Source: Oceanobacillus manasiensis (GTDB lineage Bacteria > Bacillota > Bacilli > Bacillales > Amphibacillaceae). Taken from it: a stretch of DNA of 64,000 bases. Where the stretch lies: positions 1 through 64,000 of the forward strand of contig NZ_CCDL010000004.1 of assembly GCF_000724085.1 (NCBI RefSeq), read 5' to 3'. Below are positions 1-8,425 of the stretch, piece after piece; within the stretch, counting starts at the first letter, position 1, and every line of letters starts with the position of its first letter. Under the pieces are notes generated by a model, which was given only the letters and a program-made list of their open reading frames with translations, was not told the origin of the DNA and ran no database searches. Position numbers and translations under genes: made by a program.

Positions 1-229
1 GCCTTTCAACTTTCCTTTATGCAAAGAAAAGTATTATCCGGTATTAGCCCCGGTTTCCCGGGGTTATCCCAGTCTTACAGGCAGGTTGCCCACGTGTTAC
101 TCACCCGTCCGCCGCTCATTCCACAAGTGTCACCCCCGAAGGGGATCTGCTTGCTTCCTGCGCTCGACTTGCATGTATTAGGCACGCCGCCAGCGTTCGT
201 CCTGAGCCAAGATCAAACTCTCCAAAAAA
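1..229 (-). rRNA. rrs: 16S ribosomal RNA, 5' end (partial)
   Basis: The reverse complement carries the conserved start of bacterial 16S rRNA: GGAGAGTTTGATC, then GGCTCAGGACGAACGC, the ACATGCAAGTCGAGCG block and the GAGTAACACGTGGGCAACC block. The gene reads leftwards and is cut by the window edge, so only about the first 229 bases are present. The mature 5' end is placed by analogy with B. subtilis, six bases before GGAGAG. The sequence is of Bacillaceae type. The base at the variable position of the universal forward primer site is T rather than A or C. Confidence 0.97.
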
Positions 230-412
230 GTTTGTATCACGTCGACACCAATCAACATGATCCGTCTTAGCTTTCGCAGAATACTGGCTTCTGCTTGTAT
301 TTCTTCGAAAAACAGAATATCTGTCTTTCCTTGACATACTAGTTGTTTTGTTCAGTTTTCAAAGAGCAATTTGTTTGCGTCGTTTTTTTCAGCGACTTTT
401 ATATCATACCAT
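230..412 (-). other. rRNA operon leader
   Basis: Transcribed leader between the proximal rRNA promoter and the 16S 5' end. On the minus strand it contains GCTCTTTGAAAACTGAAC (about 349-366), a conserved stretch just ahead of 16S genes in Bacillales. This region is needed for antitermination and for pairing during 16S processing in related bacteria. No protein-coding gene is supported here; the open frames over 16S and leader are shadows. Confidence 0.8.
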
Positions 413-431
413 CTCCGAAGTGCTTCGTCAA
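403..431 (-). promoter_or_regulatory. rRNA promoter P2 (proximal)
   Basis: On the minus strand, TTGACG (426-431) and TATGAT (403-408) are separated by exactly 17 bases, a strong SigA-type promoter aimed at the 16S gene. Transcription would start near 396. Confidence 0.85.
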
Positions 432-498
432 CAACTTTTTTCAATTTGTTTTTAACTGATGAAAGCTGATGAATGCCGTCGAATTTGGCGACTTGATT

Positions 499-528
499 AA
501 TATATCACACATTCAATTATGTTGTCAA
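499..528 (-). promoter_or_regulatory. rRNA promoter P1 (distal)
   Basis: On the minus strand, a perfect TTGACA (523-528) is followed after 18 bases by TATATT (499-504), with a TG one base ahead of the -10 (extended -10). It lies about 95 bases upstream of P2, giving the tandem promoter arrangement usual for Bacillus rRNA operons. The AT-rich stretch further upstream (529-640) could act as an UP element. Confidence 0.75.
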
Positions 529-737
529 TATTTAATTATGTGATTTTTGTCGTTAAATCAACGTAGATTTTTGCGACGGATTTAAATTTACCATGGATGA
601 AATATAAAGTCAATGTAAATTTGAAATTTCTTTTTGTAAAATAAATAAAGGTCCCTGCACCGTATTAACAGTCTTTATATAGCAGCGATATATCGTAGGC
701 CATTACAATACTATGCAGGAAAGCTTTACAAGGTTCC

Positions 738-1610
738 TTACCTATTAACGACATATGTGCGGTGGTAAACACCAATTCCTTTTGTTGGCTGCTTCACTGT
801 AGCTAGCAAATCTTTTTCAACCATAAAAGATATAATAGCAGTTAAATCTAGAGCATAGGATGAAGTTTCCGGCAATATTTTTAGTTGTGCATAAGACCAT
901 GGATCTTCTCTTTTCTCCATAATCTCTAATAAATGCTTAACAGAAGTCTTTGCCCTATTGCTAATCACAAAATCCATGGCAAGCAACATTAATTGGATCC
1001 TTTTCTTCATTTCTTCACGACTCTCAATAAACTCTTCATATAACTTGTAAACTTCAAGGTCAATTTGTTTTACCTGACCCCAAACCGTAACCTCTGGATA
1101 ATATCCCTTCTCAATAACAGCTAGTCTTGCTAAATAATGAAGAGAATAAAGAATCTTACTGTTGGCGTCCTTATATTCATTTGTTTCGTATAAGTCTTTC
1201 GCTTCACTGAAACTTTTAACGAGCTTACCAAATTCAATAGCTTTTCTTAAATCCCTTTTCTCACTTGGAAAATCTCTTAATTGATCTTTAAGATTGTAGA
1301 CATATTCATTACGGTCAAAAATAACTCTCCCATAAATCACCCATTCTACTCCTCTACGGTACCCGCTCGTATCAATCCACTCCATTAACACTGATTCACT
1401 TACAACATGTACTGCTGCAGATCTTTCATCTTCGAACTCATAATGCTTTGCTTGCCATTTCTGTTCTGCGTTTTGCACAATAATTAGTAGGATCCCATCA
1501 AAGTTATCTGTAACAGGGCTATTTGGCTTCGTTCTTTCCATTAATATAATCCCTAGCGTATTTGCATCACTCGCGTGTTCTTGATAAATAGGTCTCAAAT
1601 ATCGTTCCAT
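738..1610 (-). CDS. ygxA: YgxA-like nucleotidyltransferase-like protein
   Basis: A 290-residue protein matching the Bacillus YgxA family, which lies next to an rRNA operon in B. subtilis as it does here. The family is annotated as nucleotidyltransferase-like, but I cannot point to an intact catalytic GS-DxD motif, and its role is unknown. The N-terminal half holds the fold (HVVSESVLMEWI, then VIYGRVIFDR) and the C-terminal half is largely helical. The start is set by GGAGG, 7 bases before ATG 1610. It is divergent from ygzB. I see no clear terminator after it; the rRNA promoters lie about 200 bases downstream. Confidence 0.85.
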   Translation of the reverse strand: MERYLRPIYQEHASDANTLGIILMERTKPNSPVTDNFDGILLIIVQNAEQKWQAKHYEFEDERSAAVHVVSESVLMEWIDTSGYRRGVEWVIYGRVIFDRNEYVYNLKDQLRDFPSEKRDLRKAIEFGKLVKSFSEAKDLYETNEYKDANSKILYSLHYLARLAVIEKGYYPEVTVWGQVKQIDLEVYKLYEEFIESREEMKKRIQLMLLAMDFVISNRAKTSVKHLLEIMEKREDPWSYAQLKILPETSSYALDLTAIISFMVEKDLLATVKQPTKGIGVYHRTYVVNR

Positions 1611-1790
1611 ATCTTTTCCTCCATTTAAACGTTATCTTTCATTCTATTTCTATGTTAATAAGAAGAATTACATTTATTTTAAAATTACATTATAGTACAA
1701 TTCGTTATATAAACATAAATTCCTTGTTATGAAATAAAAAAATCATGGAATATGCTATACTACCTATGAAAGTATGAAGGAGGTACAAGC

Positions 1791-2174
1791 GTGGCTCAAT
1801 TAGTGTACTCTAGTAAAATAAATAAAATAAGAACTTTCGCGCTCATTCTAGTATTTGGGGGAATACTCCTCATGTACGGAGGAATCTTAACCCGAAATAT
1901 TGAATGGCTCATGTTCATCTTCTTTCTCCTCGGTGTTTTAATGGTTATTTTAAGCTGTGCTGTATATGTATGGATCGGTACTATATCATTAAAGGCAGTT
2001 CCCATTGTGTGTCCGAACTGCGAGATGCCTACAAAAATGCTCGGACGAGTAGATGCCTGCATGCATTGCAAGCAACCTCTTACAATGGACAAAGATCTTG
2101 AAGGAAAAGAATTTGATGAGAAATACAATACCAAACGTTACAAAAGAGAAGAAGCTAAAAAGAAGAACAAATAG
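1791..2174 (+). CDS. ygzB: YgzB family membrane protein with zinc ribbon (UPF0295)
   Basis: A 127-residue protein with two adjacent N-terminal membrane helices (about 13-33 and 38-62), then a soluble zinc-ribbon tail with two CxxC pairs (CPNCEMP and CMHC, about 79-98) and a Lys-rich C-terminus. It matches the YgzB/DUF2614 family; function unknown. The start codon is GTG, fixed by AAGGAGG about 7 bases upstream. In B. subtilis ygzB lies between perR and ygxA; here the pab genes have come between ygzB and perR. Confidence 0.88.
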   Translation: MAQLVYSSKINKIRTFALILVFGGILLMYGGILTRNIEWLMFIFFLLGVLMVILSCAVYVWIGTISLKAVPIVCPNCEMPTKMLGRVDACMHCKQPLTMDKDLEGKEFDEKYNTKRYKREEAKKKNK

Positions 2175-2177
2175 AAA

Positions 2178-2203
2178 CTGCCACCATTAAGGTGGCTTTT
2201 TAT
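2178..2203 (+). terminator. Terminator after ygzB
   Basis: GCCACC (2180-2185), a 5-base loop and GGTGGC (2191-2196), followed by TTTTT. It separates ygzB from the pab pair. Confidence 0.8.
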
Positions 2204-2294
2204 ATGTTCTTCTTTTTAAATGAAGAATTCAGGTTCTCTGTTTCTATCTGCTATAATAATATCAAATTCAAAGAATAAAGAGGTGTAACAACTA

Positions 2295-2894
2295 ATGATC
2301 GTCCTCATTGATAACTATGATTCCTTTACATATAATCTTGTACAATATATGAAGCAATTAAATCATACGGTTTTGGTCAAACGTAATGACGCCATTCAGA
2401 TAGAAGAAATAGAACGGTTATCTCCAGAGTGTATCATTCTTTCACCAGGTCCTGGGCATCCAGACCAAGCTGGGATTTGCTTGGATCTTATTGAGCATTT
2501 TCAAAAAGAACTTCCTATACTCGGCATCTGTCTTGGTCACCAAGCGGTTGCTAGAGCATTTGGAGGTACTATTATTCCAGCTACACAACCAATGCATGGA
2601 AAAGTATCTGCTATAAACCATGATGGAAGTGGCATTTTTCACTCCCTCCCTTCACCACTAAACGTAACCCGCTATCATTCCTTAATAGTGGAAAGAGAGA
2701 CATTGCCTGACTGTCTGGAGATAACTGCGGAAACAAGCGACGGAGAAATCATGGGCCTTCGTCATAAAAGGTTCCCAATAGAAGGAATCCAAGCACATCC
2801 TGAAGCTATTCTTACCAAAGAAGGCCTACAGATGTTAAATAACTTTATTACAAATAAGGGAGGGAAGCGAAGTGATGCCCCAGTTATACTTTAA
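2295..2894 (+). CDS. pabA: Aminodeoxychorismate/anthranilate synthase glutamine amidotransferase subunit
   Basis: A class I glutamine amidotransferase of 199 residues. It supplies ammonia from glutamine to the chorismate-binding subunit. Visible motifs are the start IDNYDSFTYNL, oxyanion strand SPGPGHP, nucleophile elbow GICLGHQA (Cys about residue 79) and the C-terminal catalytic pair in QAHPEA. It overlaps the following pabB-pabC gene by 23 bases, so the two are translationally coupled. The partner's PMKGT motif indicates p-aminobenzoate rather than tryptophan synthesis, though PabA proteins in bacilli often serve both. RBS AGAGGTG precedes ATG 2295. Confidence 0.93.
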   Translation: MIVLIDNYDSFTYNLVQYMKQLNHTVLVKRNDAIQIEEIERLSPECIILSPGPGHPDQAGICLDLIEHFQKELPILGICLGHQAVARAFGGTIIPATQPMHGKVSAINHDGSGIFHSLPSPLNVTRYHSLIVERETLPDCLEITAETSDGEIMGLRHKRFPIEGIQAHPEAILTKEGLQMLNNFITNKGGKRSDAPVIL

Positions 2895-4614
2895 TTTTTT
2901 AAACGGTGAGGGGGTGAAGACTCCCATGCATTTCACGAATCCTATAGAGGTGATTACCGCTTCTTCCATCGAGGAAGTTCTTCCTTCCCTAAAACGAGTC
3001 CAACAAGCTATTAATCAAGGAAAATATGCTGCGGGATACGTTTCCTATGAAGCAGCACCCGCTTTTGATTCTGCTTTTGCAGTAAATCAGAACCCAGATC
3101 TCCCACTCGTTTGGTTTGGAGTTTTTGAGGAACCTAGCACGGATCCTTTTACTTCCAAAAGGAGATTTGAAACAGGCGAGTGGTCTCCTTTAACTCAGAA
3201 ACAAGACTATTTACATAGGATTACAGCCATAAAGGAAGCTATTCGCAAAGGGATTACGTACCAAGTGAACTATACGATTCGTTTGATTAGTCAATTTTCT
3301 GGAGACAGCGTTGCCTATTATCATCATCTTTCCAATGCGCAAGCTTCCAACTATAGTGCGTACATCAATGACGGCAAACACACCATGATCTCTGCTTCAC
3401 CAGAATTGTTTTTTCATTTGAGTAATAAAACCATTGTTACAAAACCGATGAAAGGTACCGCTGCAAGAGGGAATACATTGCAGCAGGATAAACAACAAAG
3501 AAATTGGCTTTACAACTCAGAGAAAAACCGAGCTGAGAATGTGATGATTGTTGATTTACTAAGAAATGACCTTGGGAGAATAGCCAAGCCAGGCACAGTC
3601 AAAGTACCTAAGCTTTTTAACATTGAATCCTATCCAACTGTTCACCAAATGACTTCAACTGTGACGGCAGAGCTTGAAGAAAATACCGAGCTACCGGAGG
3701 TTTTCGAAGCATTGTTCCCTTGTGGGTCCATAACAGGCGCCCCCAAAGCCAGCACGATGGAAGTAATTAAAGGACTTGAGGAACAGCCACGAAATGTTTA
3801 TTGTGGGGCAATCGGATACATCACTCCAGATATGGAAGCTATTTTCAATGTCCCAATTCGTACTGTCCAGATAGAAAATATAACAGGAGAAGCGATTTAT
3901 GGTGTTGGCGGAGGGATCACATGGGATTCGGATTCCGAGGAAGAGTATGAGGAGGTTCTTACAAAATCTAAGATTCTTCAAACGGAGCGTACCCCTTTTC
4001 AGCTATTAGAGACAATTGGATACGCCAACGGTAATTTCATTGTGCTGGAAAACCATTTAAATCGACTAAAACGCTCAGCTGACTATTTTCATTTCCAGGT
4101 GAACACCTCAGAAATTAAAGAAAAACTAATGAATCTCGAAAAACAATTATCCACAGAAGATAGATGGAAAATTCGATTACTCTTAAGCAAAAACGGGAGG
4201 ATAAAGCTTGAAACCCAACTTTTGAAATCAACATCCTTACCTATTCAAATCGAACTTGCAGCAAATGCTGTTGATAAAGAAACCATTTTTCTATACCACA
4301 AAACAACCAACAGGGCTGTGTATCAAGCTATGTTCCAGTATGCGGACGATAACACAGAGGATATCCTTTTATGGAATCAAGCAGAGGAACTTACAGAATG
4401 TACGATGGGAAATATAGTTGCTGAAATAGATGGGCACTATTACACTCCACCTGTTAAATGCGGGCTTCTGCCTGGCACCTATAGACAGGACCTGCTTGAT
4501 AAAGGCTTAATACAGGAGCGTGTCATTCCTAAAAATATACTGCCACAATGTACAAACCTCTGGATGATTAACAGTGTGCGGGGATGGGTCTCTGTATCTA
4601 TTTTCGGGTTATAA
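2872..4614 (+). CDS. pabB: Aminodeoxychorismate synthase component I fused to aminodeoxychorismate lyase (PabB-PabC)
   Basis: A 580-residue two-domain fusion. Residues 1 to about 365 form the chorismate-binding enzyme that makes 4-amino-4-deoxychorismate, with PMKGTAARG (the Lys typical of PabB; anthranilate synthase has Ala there) and CGSITGAPK. Residues from about 378 are a class IV PLP lyase domain (PabC) that releases p-aminobenzoate and pyruvate. The Lys in YHKTTNR and the EELTECTMGN segment fit the PLP site. One polypeptide thus covers both steps to the folate precursor. Start GTG 2872 follows GGGAGG; ATG 2875 is an alternative. The first 20 residues look dispensable. Confidence 0.92.
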   Translation: MMPQLYFNFLNGEGVKTPMHFTNPIEVITASSIEEVLPSLKRVQQAINQGKYAAGYVSYEAAPAFDSAFAVNQNPDLPLVWFGVFEEPSTDPFTSKRRFETGEWSPLTQKQDYLHRITAIKEAIRKGITYQVNYTIRLISQFSGDSVAYYHHLSNAQASNYSAYINDGKHTMISASPELFFHLSNKTIVTKPMKGTAARGNTLQQDKQQRNWLYNSEKNRAENVMIVDLLRNDLGRIAKPGTVKVPKLFNIESYPTVHQMTSTVTAELEENTELPEVFEALFPCGSITGAPKASTMEVIKGLEEQPRNVYCGAIGYITPDMEAIFNVPIRTVQIENITGEAIYGVGGGITWDSDSEEEYEEVLTKSKILQTERTPFQLLETIGYANGNFIVLENHLNRLKRSADYFHFQVNTSEIKEKLMNLEKQLSTEDRWKIRLLLSKNGRIKLETQLLKSTSLPIQIELAANAVDKETIFLYHKTTNRAVYQAMFQYADDNTEDILLWNQAEELTECTMGNIVAEIDGHYYTPPVKCGLLPGTYRQDLLDKGLIQERVIPKNILPQCTNLWMINSVRGWVSVSIFGL

Positions 4615-4635
4615 TAATTCACCAATACTAACCAA

Positions 4636-4676
4636 TAAAAAAGCTGCACTTCCAAATAGGAGATGCAGCTTTTTGT
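4636..4676. terminator. Bidirectional terminator between pabB-pabC and perR
   Basis: AAAAGCTGCA pairs with TGCAGCTTTT around a 15-base loop, with A runs on one side and T runs on the other. It can serve both converging genes. Confidence 0.82.
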
Positions 4677-4679
4677 TTA

Positions 4680-5129
4680 TTAATGTTTTTTTGTAGCGAC
4701 TTTTTGGCAGTCTTCGCACTTACCATAAACTTCCATGCGATGGTGACTAACTTCAAAACCAGTTACCTGTTCAGCTAATGCTTCCACTTCGTCCAATGAA
4801 GGATAATGGAAATCAACTATTTTGCCGCATGAATCGCAGATGATATGATAATGCTCCGATGTATTACAGTCAAACCGGCTTGAAGCATCCCCGTAGGTTA
4901 ATTCCCTTACAAGGCCAATCTCACGCAATACCCGCAGATTATTATAAACTGTTGCAACACTCATATTGGGGAATTTCCCTTCAAGTGCTTTATATATATC
5001 ATCAGCTGTAGGGTGGACCATGGAATTTAGAAGATATTCCAATACCGCATGTCGTTGTGGTGTGATCCGGACGCCTGACTCCTTCAAAGTGTCAATTGCT
5101 CTTTTTAATTGTTTCTCAGACACCGTCAT
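4680..5129 (-). CDS. perR: Peroxide-responsive repressor PerR (Fur family)
   Basis: A 149-residue metal-dependent repressor that senses H2O2 by metal-catalysed histidine oxidation. The N-terminal winged helix includes [15 protein letters not shown] and [10 protein letters not shown]. The C-terminal metal domain has the CDSCGK and CEDCQK pairs for structural zinc and the regulatory His/Asp residues in HPTADD, SSRFD and SEHYH. ATG 5129 is preferred because AGAGAGG lies 5 bases upstream; a GTG at 5135 would overlap that site. A PerR box upstream suggests autoregulation. Confidence 0.96.
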   Translation of the reverse strand: MTVSEKQLKRAIDTLKESGVRITPQRHAVLEYLLNSMVHPTADDIYKALEGKFPNMSVATVYNNLRVLREIGLVRELTYGDASSRFDCNTSEHYHIICDSCGKIVDFHYPSLDEVEALAEQVTGFEVSHHRMEVYGKCEDCQKVATKKH

Positions 5130-5176
5130 CTCCACCTCTCTTTTATATTTTGTACAATTATAATAATATTATTAGT

Positions 5177-5191
5177 TTATAATCTTTATAA
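5177..5191. promoter_or_regulatory. PerR box upstream of perR
   Basis: TTATAATCTTTATAA matches the established PerR operator TTATAATnATTATAA at every specified position but one. It lies about 48 bases upstream of the perR start in an AT-rich promoter region. A second weaker half-site-like stretch (TTATAAT) begins near 5158. Confidence 0.8.
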
Positions 5192-5309
5192 ATAGTGTAC
5201 GCTCTCATGCTCAATCCTGTCAATAAAAGTATATGAAAACACCTAATTAAATATAACTACTTGTACAAAAAATGCAAAGCTGAACGTGTCTATATATGGG
5301 CGCCTAGTA

Positions 5310-5861
5310 TTATACATCCACCCTCAAATGCGATTCTGCGCAGCCAAGCTGCTTGTTTACAAAGCGTGCAGCTACAAAAAGATAGTCAGAAAGACGATTC
5401 AAGTAGGAGACCACTAACGGGTTCACATCATCCACGCCGATAGCTGTTCTTTCTGCACGTCGTGCCACGGTTCGAGCTGCATGCAAGGCACTTGCAGAAC
5501 GGTGGCCTGATGGAAGGATGAAATTCTTTAATGGCTCAAGATCTGCGTCCCACTCATCAATTTCCTTCTCCAGCTCCTCAATATGTTCTGGCTTGAGTTT
5601 CCATGTTACTTCTTTATCTGCTGGTGTTGCTAGTTCTGCTCCTACATGAAATAGAATTGTTTGGACACGTTGCATTCTTTGTAGAAAAGTATCTTTCCCT
5701 GCAAACTCCTCCCCATCTAGAAAGCTTAGTCCAAGACCAATCATAGAGTTTGTCTCATCACAAGTTCCGTAAGCTTCTACTCGCAGATCATTCTTTGCTA
5801 CTCGCTTTCCGTAAATTAAAGAAGTTTGCCCCTTATCACCTGATCGTGTATAAATTCGCAT
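5310..5861 (-). CDS. yvqK: Cob(I)alamin adenosyltransferase, PduO type
   Basis: A 183-residue ATP:corrinoid adenosyltransferase that converts cob(I)alamin to adenosylcobalamin. Family motifs are the N-terminal TRSGDKGQTSLIYGKR (ATP binding), EAYGTCDETNS, the ILPSGHRSASALHAART segment and VVSYLNRLSDYLFVAAR near the C-terminus. It matches B. subtilis YvqK. The RBS GAGGGGG lies before ATG 5861. The upstream dehydrogenase ends 2 bases before this start, so the pair is probably one transcript. No cobalamin riboswitch is visible. Confidence 0.93.
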   Translation of the reverse strand: MRIYTRSGDKGQTSLIYGKRVAKNDLRVEAYGTCDETNSMIGLGLSFLDGEEFAGKDTFLQRMQRVQTILFHVGAELATPADKEVTWKLKPEHIEELEKEIDEWDADLEPLKNFILPSGHRSASALHAARTVARRAERTAIGVDDVNPLVVSYLNRLSDYLFVAARFVNKQLGCAESHLRVDV

Positions 5862-5863
5862 GT

Positions 5864-6811
5864 TTAATACCCCCTCGTAACATCTATTTCATTCACATAA
5901 TCCTTCTTATCTTTATTATATATGAGAAGATTCTTTTGGAAAATTTCTAGAGCCCTTGGATCGTAATGTTTAGTACTGGCAGATATATGTGGTGTTAATG
6001 TAATAGCGTCGTTGTCCCATAAAGGATTGTCTGCCGGCAACGGCTCTTGTTCAAACACATCTAATACCGCATGTGCGATTTGCCCTTCATTGACTGCCCG
6101 AATAATATCTGTAAAATCTATAACATCCCCTCTTCCCATATTAAGGAATAAAGCGTGGTTCGGTAATGCTTCTAGATGTCCGTACTGTAACATGCCTTGT
6201 GTTTCTTTCGTACTAGGTAAAATAGAAATAAAAATATCTGCCTGTGGAAGAAGAGATTGGAATGCTTCCATTTGATAGACCTCATCGAAATAGTCTAAAG
6301 AACGTCCACTTCTAGATACTCCAAGCGTTTTTACGTGGAAAGCTTTTGCCACTCTTGCGACTTCTTGTCCTATAGCTCCTGCTCCAAGAATAAGCATGGT
6401 TTTCCCATGAAGCTCTTCCATCGGGAGATGCTTAGCCCATTCATGCGCTTTTTCATGTTCAATAAGCTTCTTCGTTTGTCGGTAAACCTGTAGAATCATA
6501 GAAATCGCATATTCTGCCATGGGAATACGATGAATTCCTCGCGCATTAGTCACCAAAATATCCCGCTGCTTGATTGCCTCAAAAGGCATTTTTTCCATAC
6601 CTGCAGACAAGACCATAATCCATTTTAGTGATACTGCTTCCTCTATTAGTTCATCTGTAAGATCCTCCCCGTATGTGACAAGGATTTCAGCTAGCGAAAG
6701 GGCTTTTCTCGCCTCTTCCATATTTGCACAAAAGATAAACTGTTGTGTTGGATTTTCCTCTATTAACTTTCTTTGAAGATAGTCCTCAATCTTACCTGAA
6801 AATAAAATCAT
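5864..6811 (-). CDS. D-2-hydroxyacid dehydrogenase (NAD-dependent)
   Basis: A 315-residue D-isomer-specific 2-hydroxyacid dehydrogenase. The NAD-binding domain has GAGAIGQEVARVAKAF (about 144-159). The catalytic Arg is in NMGRGDVID, the Glu in DVFEQEPLP and the His in TPHISAST. The substrate cannot be read from sequence; glyoxylate/hydroxypyruvate-like substrates are possible. Start ATG 6811 follows GGGGGAAA; a GTG one codon upstream is the alternative. It is tightly linked to the downstream adenosyltransferase. Confidence 0.9.
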   Translation of the reverse strand: MILFSGKIEDYLQRKLIEENPTQQFIFCANMEEARKALSLAEILVTYGEDLTDELIEEAVSLKWIMVLSAGMEKMPFEAIKQRDILVTNARGIHRIPMAEYAISMILQVYRQTKKLIEHEKAHEWAKHLPMEELHGKTMLILGAGAIGQEVARVAKAFHVKTLGVSRSGRSLDYFDEVYQMEAFQSLLPQADIFISILPSTKETQGMLQYGHLEALPNHALFLNMGRGDVIDFTDIIRAVNEGQIAHAVLDVFEQEPLPADNPLWDNDAITLTPHISASTKHYDPRALEIFQKNLLIYNKDKKDYVNEIDVTRGY

Positions 6812-6870
6812 CACTTTTCCCCCAAATATGTTCTTTCATTTATAGTAAAACTTTTTTGACTTATTGAACA

Positions 6871-7539
6871 CTATTTGGCAGTGGTATTTTTTAATAGACG
6901 TCGTATAGCGCGTAAAAAAATAATCAAGTCCATCTTCAATGACCTGTATTTCATATAGTAGAGATCCTGTTCAATCTTTAAATCCTTACGAAGACCGGGA
7001 GTATACACTCTCGTAAATCCAATTATCCCAGGCTTCATCATCATGCGCCGATATTCATACTGGTCATAGGTTAAGACTGTTTCTTTATCGACTGGAATAG
7101 GACCAACAAAACTCATATCCCCTTTAAACACATTCCATAGTAGTGGTAATTTATGAAGCTTATATTTCCTCAGCACTTTCCCTATTGGTGTAAGGACCTG
7201 TTGTTGCTTTTCTCTCATTAATTGCTGCCGTTTGTATTGTGATCTCGAAATACTAGCAGGCTTGGGAAAGGCTGTAATGACACGGGAAGGTATTGAAAAA
7301 GTGCGGAATTCGTAGAGAAGGAAAGGTCGCTCTTTTACCCCTACTCTCCAAGACCTGGCTATTACTGGACTACCTTCTTTATTATGAATAACTTTGGCAA
7401 TTATCAACATGAGCGGGGCAAAGAGAATTAATAGGATAAAGCTCATAAGGACATCCAGCATTCGTTTCACTAGACTATACACTCGCTTCTTTTCTGTACT
7501 CGGTTTACTGATTCTACTCTCATATCGCTGAAGCTCCAT
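6871..7539 (-). CDS. Bacterial sugar transferase (undecaprenyl-phosphate sugar phosphotransferase type)
   Basis: A 222-residue membrane-anchored glycosyl-1-phosphate transferase with one hydrophobic segment (about 27-48) followed by the conserved cytosolic domain: LLYEFRTF, LPLLWNVFKGDMSFVGPIPV (here LHKLPLLWN), MMMKPGIIGFTRV. Such enzymes start polysaccharide synthesis by moving a sugar phosphate to a lipid carrier. The expected acidic catalytic Asp-Glu pair after the membrane segment is not in its usual form (EGSPVIARSWRVG). No other polysaccharide genes adjoin it, so its pathway is unclear. RBS GAGGTGGG precedes ATG 7539. Confidence 0.85.
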   Translation of the reverse strand: MELQRYESRISKPSTEKKRVYSLVKRMLDVLMSFILLILFAPLMLIIAKVIHNKEGSPVIARSWRVGVKERPFLLYEFRTFSIPSRVITAFPKPASISRSQYKRQQLMREKQQQVLTPIGKVLRKYKLHKLPLLWNVFKGDMSFVGPIPVDKETVLTYDQYEYRRMMMKPGIIGFTRVYTPGLRKDLKIEQDLYYMKYRSLKMDLIIFLRAIRRLLKNTTAK

Positions 7540-7761
7540 ACTCCCACCTCAAATTTCAATAGATTTAATAACCCTGCTTGTTTCAAATCTATTCAAAAAC
7601 ACGGAGCTATAGAACATTTTTAATGGAGTATTTATGATAGGTAGTATGAATCCTTTTATTACATAACTAATAGAAGGAAGGCTTATTCAAACACCAGTCA
7701 GAATAGTTCAACTATTACTCAAAGAAACATGGTAACCTATATGAACAAGGGGGAGAAATAA

Positions 7762-8211
7762 ATGAAAGATATTTTTAATCAATTGCATGCAGAGGAAATT
7801 TTAAACCGGATTGACAAATTAAGTCTACATTCTAAACCACAATGGGGCAAAATGGATGTTGCCCAAATGCTAGCACATTGCTCATCCTTCCAAGACATTG
7901 CAATGGGAAACGCATTTCCTTCGAGAGGTTGGTTAGGAATATTAATTGGAAGATCTGCAAAACCAATTTTTTATAATGACAAGCCACTACCTCAAAATAT
8001 GTCCACGATCCCAACCATGTTGATTGTAGAGGAAAAGGAATTTGAAACAGAGAAGGAAAAACTAAAACAAAAGATCTTAACATTCCAAAATAATGGCCCA
8101 GAGATGTGCACAACCCATCCACATCCTTTTTTCGGTAAACTTACCTCAGAGCAATGGGGAAAAGGAATTTATAAGCATCTTGACCATCATTTAAAACAGT
8201 TTGGTGGCTAG
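7762..8211 (+). CDS. DUF1569 domain protein (DinB-like fold)
   Basis: A 149-residue soluble protein recognised as DUF1569, part of the DinB/YfiT four-helix superfamily. Seen are WGKMDVAQMLAHCSSFQDIAMG near residues 28-50 and the C-terminal EQWGKGIYKHLDHHLKQFG, with His residues at the positions where relatives bind a metal. Its reaction is unknown. RBS GGGGGAG is 7 bases before ATG 7762. It stands alone, ends at a bidirectional terminator and is divergent from the sugar transferase. Confidence 0.82.
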   Translation: MKDIFNQLHAEEILNRIDKLSLHSKPQWGKMDVAQMLAHCSSFQDIAMGNAFPSRGWLGILIGRSAKPIFYNDKPLPQNMSTIPTMLIVEEKEFETEKEKLKQKILTFQNNGPEMCTTHPHPFFGKLTSEQWGKGIYKHLDHHLKQFGG

Positions 8212-8274
8212 TTAGCTTTAGTAAAGAAAATTTTTAAATAACGTTTGGGTATAGAATAACCATATAAACATAGT

Positions 8275-8307
8275 AAAAGAGCTTGGATCTAGTCCAAGCT
8301 CTTTTTG
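8275..8307. terminator. Bidirectional terminator
   Basis: AAAAGAGCTTGGA (8275-8287) pairs perfectly with TCCAAGCTCTTTT (8293-8305). It serves the DUF1569 gene and possibly bcp from the other side. The 118 bases from here to the bcp stop hold nothing I recognise. Confidence 0.85.
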
Positions 8308-8425
8308 TTATTTGGAATTATTACTATTTCCGTACTCCCTACTCGTTGTGCAGGAGTCATAACATTTAATAGCATTTTGCTATTGTCAGTTGTTTCCAAC
8401 AAAGCCTCAAACAGAGACTATGACC

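Noticed and set aside
19-337. Protein-coding frames over the 16S 5' end and leader
   Set aside because: They lie in rRNA and its leader.
5136-5309. Cobalamin riboswitch for the adenosyltransferase
   Set aside because: No B12 box, and this stretch is downstream of that gene, not upstream.
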